Positions 56,919-64,000 of a DNA stretch of 64,000 nucleotides are shown here, one piece after another (within the stretch, counting starts at the first letter, position 1; every line of letters begins with the position of its first letter). A program made the position numbers and the translations under genes. Under the pieces are notes generated by a model, which ran no database searches, was not told where the DNA came from, and saw only the letters and a list, made by a program, of their open reading frames with translations. This DNA is from Paragorgia papillata (Eukaryota > Cnidaria > Anthozoa > Scleralcyonacea > Coralliidae). The DNA lies in the NCBI GenBank assembly GCA_035771165.1, contig JAWNZC010000122.1, positions 157,501-221,500 of the forward strand. Direction: 5' to 3'.

Positions 56919-58828
56919 TTAAAACACAGGACTTAAAGGTTCCGTGATATCCTCCATGTCCATGTCGTCATCCCTCGCGGGTCCGTCGCCAAGGCAATTA
57001 TTATTCCAGCTTCCGTCGATGACGTCAGTTGACACACTCGGCATCGGAAACTGCTCAGAGCTGTCCGGCGCTACGATCGGTTCAAGTTCGTGTGGTATAC
57101 TTAACATGGTTGGTGAAGTGTTTAGGTGTTTGCATCTTGTCAAGTGTTTTTTCAATCCTCCCAACTGGGTGAACTTGCGCTCGCAATGTTCGCACTTGAA
57201 TGGTTTGAGTCCCGTGTGAAGTCGTTTGTGTATTTCCAAGGAGCTTGTGCAAGAGAAGGTCTGCTCGCATGAATCACAAGTCAGGTTCTTTGACCGCGGC
57301 TTCTCCTTCGGTCGCGGCACTCCGTCATGAACGTGTCTGCAATTAAAAGTATAATAGATGGGGGGAAATCTAGTTATTCCTGCGAGAAAAGGTAGTCAAA
57401 TAAAATGTGCCAGTGGCGTTCAACTAGTCCAAAGTCCAGTTCAAAATCCAGCCCAAAGTCCAACCCAAAGTCCAGTCCCAAAACGTTCCAAAGTCCAGTT
57501 CAAAATCCAGTTCAAAATCCAGTCCACAGTCCAGTCCAAAGTCCAGATCAAAGTCCAGCCCAAAGTCCAGTCCCAAAAAGTTCCACCAGTCCAAAGTCCA
57601 ACCCAAAGTCCAACCCAAAGTCCAGTTCCAAAGTCCAACCCAAAGTCCAGTTCCAAAGTCCAACCCAAAGTCCAGTTCCAAAGTCCAGTTCCAAAGTCCA
57701 GCCCAAAGTCCAGTCCAAAGTCCAGCCCAAAGTCCAGTCCAGTCCAAAGTCCAGTCCAAAGTCCAGTCAAAAGTCCAGACAAAAATCCCTTCCAAAATCC
57801 CATCCAAATTCCAGTTCAAAATCCAGTCCAATAGTCCATAGTCGAGTCCAGTCCATCTAAAGTCCAATTCAGTGTTTACAACATACAATGCTGTTTTATA
57901 CTAGCTCGTTGCTTGTAATATAATTTGGTTTATGCTTTGTACTGTCAAGTGTATAAAAAGACATCAATAACAATACCTTTTGTAACAGACGTTCGGTGGG
58001 CATTCGTCAAGCTCAATTACTCAGAAAAGATTTCTGAGACCCCAGACATGGTTCGAACCTGCAACCTTCTAATGACCGGTTAGACGCTCTAATCATTGAG
58101 CCTCTGAGGCTCAGATGGAGAGCTAAGGTTGCAATACCCTGCGAGCAGAGCCTTCTTTTCCTTATTTCTTCGCTGAGAGAGAGGAAGAAAAGTAGGCTCT
58201 GCTGTAATCGTGACTGGTTTCCATTGCGCATGCATTTCAGTTGCTTCGTTACAATCTCGAACCCAGTCCCAATCAGAGCAGAAAACAAAACGAGTACCGG
58301 TTAAACGGGTCTTAAACGGGTTACTTCGTCCTAAATCTTGGACGAAGCCAAACACGAATACAGCAGAGCCTACTTTTCTTCCTCTCTCTCAGCGAAGAAA
58401 TAAGGAAAAGAAAGCTCTGCTCGCAGGGTAAGGTTGCAAATTCATAGTCATAAATCTTTTCTGAGTAATTGAGCTTGACGAACGTCCACCAAACGTCTGT
58501 TCCATTACACCAAGCTCGCAAACGTACCACATGCACTACATATATACGTACAACTTGTCATGATACCTTCTGTGTTTGCCAAGATTGCCTAGTTGAGTGA
58601 ACGTCTTGCCACAAACGTCGCACGGGAATTGTTTGCCGAGATTGTGAGAGCGACGGTGAGTCCTGAGTTCCAAGAAACGGCCGAATGTTTTATCGCAGTT
58701 AGGACAACTATACGTCTTTCCAGATTTCGGAGACTTTGGTGCTTTTGTCGCAGAACATCGCACGATCCTGTGGACAAGAAAAATATAACGACATTCGATT
58801 TAATGATAATAATAATAATAATAATAAT

Positions 58829-58900
<72 letters not shown>

Positions 58901-58920
58901 TAATAATAATAATAATAATA

Positions 58921-58958
<38 letters not shown>

Positions 58959-61372
58959 TAATAAAAATTTAATTAAAATAATAAGAAGAATGATATAATA
59001 TTTCATAATAACATAAATGAAATAAGTAAATATAAGATATTAAAAAACTCATTAATAATTCATGAGGAAAACACAAAGAAAAATATTCCTTGGTTTATAT
59101 TAATAATTTTCTCTGATTTAGATACATAAACTTTAGCTTTGATTTAAAACGTTATTTTTAAAATTACTTTAAGTATTATATTTTTCATCAAAGTTAGGTT
59201 GTTCTTATCACCCCATATATAATACCATTTGGAATGGTAATGCGAAAGAACAGAGACTAAATGCTACTCATTCCATGAGTGTAAAAAAGTAGTAAAAAAC
59301 TATGTAGGCAGTGTTTTAGATAGAGCAAAGTGAAAACATGGTAAACTGCCTAGAATAGTTTTGAAAACGACATTTTGGTGGAAAATGCTGAACAAAGTGG
59401 ACATACCTGACGTGTTTGAAAAGTCCTGAGCGATTTGCAAATAATTTTCCACACAGATTACACTTATTTTCTGTCTTATTGATCTTATGATCCCTGGAAA
59501 TGAAAGAGACAAATTGAGTCAATTGGCAACCTCGTTCCCAGTCCCAGGGTCCTTTATATGTATATATATATATATTTATTTATAAGTAATAGCATAACAT
59601 ATAGGTTGATTAGTGATTAAATTACCCGAAAGCCGAGGGAGGTTTAGTAAAAGTCCCGAGGCTTGAGGGACATTTAATCACTAATCAACCAATATGTTAT
59701 GCTATCACTTTGTAATATTACGGTTACCGAGGAAGAAGGAGAGTAAAAGTCCCGAGGGCGAAGCCCGAGGGAATGTACAGTATCTGGCATAAAACTGACA
59801 TCCAAACGTGGCCATATATGGTGTGTGTAAAGGCTGACAATTTTTTACGGTAACTATCTTTATTTGAAATGCAATCGCCATCTGTAAATATCTGTAAATA
59901 TATTACAAGCGCTTTTAAATAACAATATATGTATATGATCGGTTCAATGGTTACCATTGATCTAATGCAAATTCACGCACATAAACTAATATTAGGTAGT
60001 TGTCTGTAAAAACAACAACAGTGTATAGACATGCGCATTGATTTAGTATTAGTCCCACATTTTATGTTCTAGGCAAACTGTAATAAATTCTTGAGAAAAC
60101 AAACCAGTTACGCAATGAAAGTTTGCCTTTCGTTTATAGGGAGCTGCCGCTACAAGCGGGTTCAGCGAACCTACTTCGAGATAGGCAAACACTTGTCTCT
60201 ACTTCTCGATTGGGGGCGCCACCAGTGTACTCTACTCGAAATGTTTTAGGCAAGGTCCCGTTGCATTGGGCAATGATGTTGCCTATTGCAAATTCACGGG
60301 AATCGTACCTTGTGCATAAACATTACGTATGATTAGTTACTAATCGTACCTGATGCATAAAGATTAGGTACTAATCGTACCTCATCTTTATGCATCGGGT
60401 TATTTCGATATTAAATGTGCGTGTGGAAACAATGAAAACCGAGGTGGCCGTGATATTAATATATTCAACAGTTATACCATGAGCTCGAGTTGTATATGAG
60501 CTCATAGCCAACGAGGCGCTTCGCCGAGTTGGTTATTAGTTCGTATACAACGAGAGCGAATGGTATAACTGTTTTATTATATAGCCAAGCACTGTACAAG
60601 AGACAAAATTACAGCGAAATGTTTGAAACAACAAACTTCCGGCATAGGCAACTAATACTTCCGCCATGCGTAATGATGCATTCACATGGAGTTTCTCGCT
60701 GAGCTGTTCGGTAAACAGCTTCGAAATGTTGTATAAATGTTGCTCGAGAGGCAAAAAATGTGTGAAGCAGATCAACAAAAAAGATTAAAAGGTACCTTTA
60801 TGAAGTCAAAAGGTGGGTCAGTTGTTTATATTAGCGTTGCTGTCGTGAAAAAGGTTTTGATTACATGCAAAAATGAAACTGAAACACCTTCGGCAGTGAA
60901 ACTAAATTACTTAGTTGGTTGTTTTTGAAAAAGAACATGCTTTTTACTACTCCAAATGCTTATCTAAATAAAAAAAGTCTCTTTACTGGTGATCTCCTAC
61001 GAAGTGCATGTGTGTTGTAAGCTTGATTTTAACCGTGAGTTTCTTTGTTTGGCAACGAATTAATATCAACCCGCTAGTTTAGTCCTGTTTTTTTATGTAA
61101 AAAGACGTAATTTTTAGGTGAATTTCACTATTTAACATGCTAAATTGTGTATTTGTTAATGTATTTTTACACAATGTTTTTTTTTTATACATTGGTTTGA
61201 GGGTGTTGATGTTTTTCTGTATAAAAATCCGTCAATTTCAACTCTTTTCGGCAGTTTAAAAAAACATGCCGCCATCTTGTTCTTTCTCTACTAGCAGGAT
61301 ATGAGCTGATAGCCTAGTAGTAGGGAACCAATCAGATTACGCAAAAGCTCATATCCGATAGCATGCTATATA

Positions 61373-61436
<64 letters not shown>

Positions 61437-61784
61437 CTACTCACCTGACGTGTCTCTTATAAAGCAATTCAGTAGGAAACACGTCCTTGCACAATTCACA
61501 AGAAAACTTCGTCTCAACCGGGGCAGGCTTCGCTTGTCTCCTATGTTGCGATTTCTTGTGCTTGCTCAAATTACCCGCGGTTGAAAATACGCCACTGCAA
61601 TCCCGGCACGGAAAAACGCCCCCACTCCCGGAATGTTGTTCCAGGTGTTTGATAAAAAGATCACGACTGAAGAACGACTTTTGATCGCAGCCCCTGCGAC
61701 GACACAAGTATTTTTCCCTTATATCCTCGCTATGTACGTCCTTCTTGTCCCCGTGTACTTGTCTGCAATGGCGAGCTACGTTGC
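56919..61784 (-). CDS. C2H2 zinc-finger protein (5' end outside window)
   Basis: Four exons join in phase: 61445-61784, 59407-59493, 58567-58767 and 56919-57336, ending PLSPVF-stop. It opens in the middle of a finger (NVARHCRQVHG), so upstream exons lie beyond the right edge. About eight fingers follow, among them CRDCSGVFSTAGNLSKHKK, CELCKDVFPTELLYKRHVR, CNLCGKLFANRSGLFKHVR, CPNCDKTFGRFLELRTHRR, CDVCGKTFTQLGNLGKHRR and CDSCEQTFSCTSSLEIHKR. Three introns fall in phase 2 just after the first zinc His. At the 59407/58567 junction the finger reads HVRIVRC, a His-x5-Cys end. The C-terminus is acidic (DDDMDMEDI). Likely a nuclear DNA-binding factor; targets unknown. Confidence 0.85.
57425..57870. 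repeat. Minisatellite, same 12-bp family as 1-592
   Basis: About 440 bp of CCAAAGTCCAGT variants (CCAACCCAAAGT, TTCCAAAGT, TTCAAAATCCAGT). In the intron before the last zinc-finger exon, 88 bp away. Units are more varied than in the 1-592 array. Confidence 0.93.
57986..58505. mobile_element. TIR element with tRNA-like core and nested TIR element
   Basis: AACAGACGTTCGGTGGGCAT is mirrored by GACGTCCACCAAACGTCTGTT-like at the right end (58473-58501). Inside are the tRNA-like sequence (58027-58115) and a second TIR element (58137-58433; CCCTGCGAGCAGAGCCTTCT ends). Confidence 0.75.
58027..58115 (-). repeat. tRNA-Thr-like pseudogene / SINE head
   Basis: Minus strand: GCTC-AATGATTA-GAGC D arm, TCTAA-CCGGTCA-TTAGA anticodon arm (anticodon GGT, Thr) and GGTTCGAACC B box. 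The acceptor and T stems do not pair well, so it is not a working tRNA. The same B-box segment is in the copy at 2877-2955. Confidence 0.5.
58802..58975. repeat. (AAT)n microsatellite
   Basis: About 170 bp of AAT trinucleotide in the zinc-finger gene intron, 35 bp upstream of exon 58567-58767. Confidence 0.97.
59580..59780. repeat. Inverted repeat (ATTAGTGATTAAAT / CCCGAGG)
   Basis: AACATATAGGTTGATTAGTG and CACTAATCAACCAATATGTT are inverted around GTAAAAGTCCCGAGGC. A hairpin element of the intronic type seen at 27660 and 63330. Confidence 0.6.
60310..61340. repeat. Group of hairpin elements in the zinc-finger gene intron
   Basis: 60300-60415 has inverted CGTACCTxATGCATAAAGAT blocks. 60460-60590 has AACAGTTATACCATGAGCTC and its mirror around GAGGCGCTTCGCCGAG. 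AT-rich, no exon seen. Confidence 0.5.
61373..61436. repeat. (TA)n microsatellite beside a donor site
   Basis: About 64 bp of TA ending 8 bp from the donor of exon 61445-61784. Confidence 0.97.
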
Positions 61785-61859
61785 CTAGAAAAACAAGGAG
61801 AACTATGGGTATAATCAGGAGACTCAAATAGTTATTAGCAGGAAACAATAAAAGCAAGT

Positions 61860-61990
61860 TAGAGTGTCCATGAAACGAAAATTAAGTTTGTCTTATTTGA
61901 AAGAACACTTAAAATGATAGAGTAACATCTTTTGCAGTTTTTCGTTTCCTTGCTTCGTTCTTGAGATATTTCAGTTTGTTTTATGAAATG
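61860..61990. mobile_element. Family A half copy
   Basis: GTCCATGAAACGAAAATTAA to GAGATATTTCAGTTTGTTTT; the other arm is missing. Confidence 0.65.
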
Positions 61991-62089
61991 CAAATTAAAT
62001 AGAGAATAACATATGGATACCAATCAAACGAGTGAGATATCTTGGTCAACACGAGAAATAAATTTCATATTTCCAAGCATTCATGTATT

Positions 62090-62815
62090 GTTCTGTTTAT
62101 TATATAAAAAATAGTCCTAATACACGTTTCACGATAATCGACACATGAGAGATTATCATTTTTATTAGTGGCAGAAACATCATTCTCAAACTCATTAATA
62201 ATTCATGAACCAAAAACAAAAGAAATTAATGTTTAATCAGTGCTTTGAAATCGGAGGAAAAGTACTAGTACTTTGAAATAATGCAAAATACGTTTTCAAA
62301 GTCTTGGGACTTTGAAATAAGGCAAATTATATTACGTTTCAGAGGTATCTTCGGAGTTTTGAGTTTGAGAAGTCAGTTCAAATATTCGACATCGGACTTT
62401 ACCGGGATTACAAAGCCCTCGTGCATTAAAAAGGCTCGTCTTTGGCTCACCTTTTCAAAAAGCACTCGGACTTTGAAATCCTGGTAAAGTCCGACGTCGA
62501 GTATTTGAACTATTACATCAAAAACTCATTAATAATTCAAGAGGAAAACACAAAGGAAATCAGTACCATGTCCGTGGTTTTATATCTGATAAAGAAACCT
62601 CCTGATTTACATAAACTTTAGCTTTGACTTTCTCGGCTTAGACAAGGTTATTTTTCAAACTTGCTACCCCAATGAACTTACCAAATGGGTCGTTTTTGAA
62701 GCTATTTAAAACATTCGCAGTACGTGTTTTATCAGATCTAAAACACTTGGCTATCGCCTCGTGTCTTAAATCTGATAAAACACTGTCGCTCATATTTTAA
62801 ATATTACTTAAACCA
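62090..62815. repeat. Two hairpin elements (CTGATAAAACAC type)
   Basis: 62280-62500 has AAAGTCCGACGTCGAGTATT and its mirror. 62700-62800 has TTTTATCAGATCTAAAACAC and its mirror. The flanks share AACTCATTAATAATTCATGA with 12355, 34685 and 59047. No coding sequence. Confidence 0.6.
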
Positions 62816-63329
62816 CGATCAAGTCGATTTTCTTTGTTTTTTTGAGGGATTTATATCCCATAAATCCTTCATTATAAATTCATAGGGATTATATATATAA
62901 ATCCCGGGGATTATATATATAATCGCTATGAATTTATACACACATACGGGAAGGAGAGCAAGGGTTTGCTTTTCACTCACGTAGTTTACGAGAAGAAGGC
63001 AAACCAATGAAAATCATCAAAATATGTTGGTTGAGTCGGCAGTTTATTACACTGAACGTTGAGCATAAAAAGTGGGATTGATACTGCATCAATACGCATG
63101 CCCAATGCTGTAATGATATCTGGTACTAATTATTCATACTATATAATTATTCAAACAAGCTTGTAGAAGTCTGTGTATGTGTTCAATGAACCTTTACGTA
63201 CTTCTCGAGTTTGTTTAATAAACTGCTTTGGAGTCTTATTATTTCATAAAATCCCGTTAACATTCGACATAACAATGTCCTTCGACACTCAGCAAAGGCT
63301 ATTTTTTTAGAAAACCTTCTTCAATCGTG

Positions 63330-63440
63330 TTTTAAGTCGGATAAATACCTCGAACGTCGGCTTAAGCCAGATAAATCCCTCGGGCCTTCGGCCCTTGGGA
63401 TCTATCTGGCCTAAAGCCTCCGTTCTCGATATTTATCCTA
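63330..63440. repeat. Short hairpin (GATAAATCCCTCGGGCCTTC)
   Basis: GTCGGCTTAAGCCAGATAAA and GATCTATCTGGCCTAAAGCC are inverted around GGCCTTCGGCCC. Confidence 0.65.
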
Positions 63441-63509
63441 TACATAAAACACTATATTTTATATACTAAATCGTGATCTCACATGCATAATGAGTTATCG
63501 GAAAAGTTA

Positions 63510-63998
63510 TACAGTTGAAGCTCTTGTGAGCGACCACCCTCGGGAACTGTAAAAAGTGGTCGCAACTAGAACTGGTCGCTTACGAGAATTCGTTCTCGTA
63601 TGCGACCACCCACTGAAATGGCTGAAGTTGGTCGCTTACGAGAGATTGGACCAGAAAAATACTGCAGCGTTTCTATTCTGGCAACCAGCCAGAAACAGCA
63701 ATACTCAATCATTGTTATGCATTTTATAATCACATTTATTTACTGTATTAAAAGTTATCAAATTGCTTTTTAGCGCAGTGTTGACTGATTGCAAAGGGTT
63801 TTTCAAGGGTGGTCGCTTACAAAGAAAAAGCTCAGTTTGTGAATCTGAAAGGTGGTCGCGGTCGCTTACGGGAGTAGTCGCTTACGAGAGCTTTTGGTAA
63901 CAGAGTTTAATAGGGAATTTAAACGGGGTTTCGTGAGGGTGGTCGCAACTAGAGCTGGTCGCTTACGGGAGTGGTCGCAAGGAGAGCTTCGACTGTAT
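63510..63998. mobile_element. Tigger/pogo-like MITE
   Basis: TATACAGTTGAAGCTCTTGT at the left is mirrored by GGAGAGCTTCGACTGTATAT at the right, with TA at both ends. The subterminal region repeats GTGGTCGCTTACGAGA in both directions. No transposase. CAGTYGAAGCTC ends are of the pogo/Tigger kind. Confidence 0.75.
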
Positions 63999-64000
63999 AT

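Noticed and set aside
58027..58115. A functional tRNA-Thr gene
   Set aside because: Acceptor and T stems do not pair, and it lies in a repeated element.

Overview
This window is animal nuclear DNA, AT-rich and crowded with repeats. Short exons with GT-AG introns, protein families found only in animals, 5S-rRNA-derived SINEs and dozens of short inverted-repeat (TIR) elements point to a cnidarian. I infer an anthozoan, most likely a stony coral, but no species marker is visible. There are no prokaryotic genes, operons or CRISPR arrays.

Four protein-coding genes, all on the minus strand, were assembled by joining exons through splice sites and reading phase. (1) 627-8994: the 5' part of a secreted protein with a signal peptide, a von Willebrand A domain, a Cys-rich/EGF-like segment, an ephrin-receptor-like Cys module and a sushi/CCP domain, as in SVEP1-like proteins. 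It runs off the left edge. (2) 15231-19026: a complete ARL1 small GTPase, 10 coding exons and 184 residues, with two adjacent microexons of 15 and 16 nt encoding the switch II motif. (3) 22677-54615: a CECR2 chromatin-remodelling cofactor, 16 coding exons over 32 kb and about 1150 residues, with the bromodomain spread over four small exons and one 13.2-kb intron. (4) 56919-61784: the 3' part of a C2H2 zinc-finger gene whose introns cut through the fingers. It runs off the right edge.

The rest is repeats. There are tandem arrays: a 12-bp minisatellite at both 1-592 and 57425-57870, (TCAG)n at 16.0-16.5 kb, a CCACCACCACCTGA array at 28.2-28.7 kb, a 61-bp array at 29.3-30.4 kb, and a 2.8-kb array of a 14-bp unit at 44.3-47.05 kb that produces giant spurious ORFs. 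There are at least two families of TTAA-flanked, piggyBac-type MITEs, hAT-, mariner- and Tigger-like MITEs, two 5S SINEs, tRNA-like sequences, a 5'-truncated LINE and long near-perfect palindromes.

The observations most worth a second look are: a hammerhead-ribozyme-like fold inside a palindrome at 18.34-18.48 kb; two TIR elements that seem to carry gene-start fragments (a Myb/SANT-like exon at 3.45 kb and a CxxC fragment at 30.08 kb); two 5S SINEs with a shared head but different tails; the split ARL1 switch II microexons; and nested insertions that give relative ages. The four genes do not form a pathway. Their shared orientation is the only visible link.
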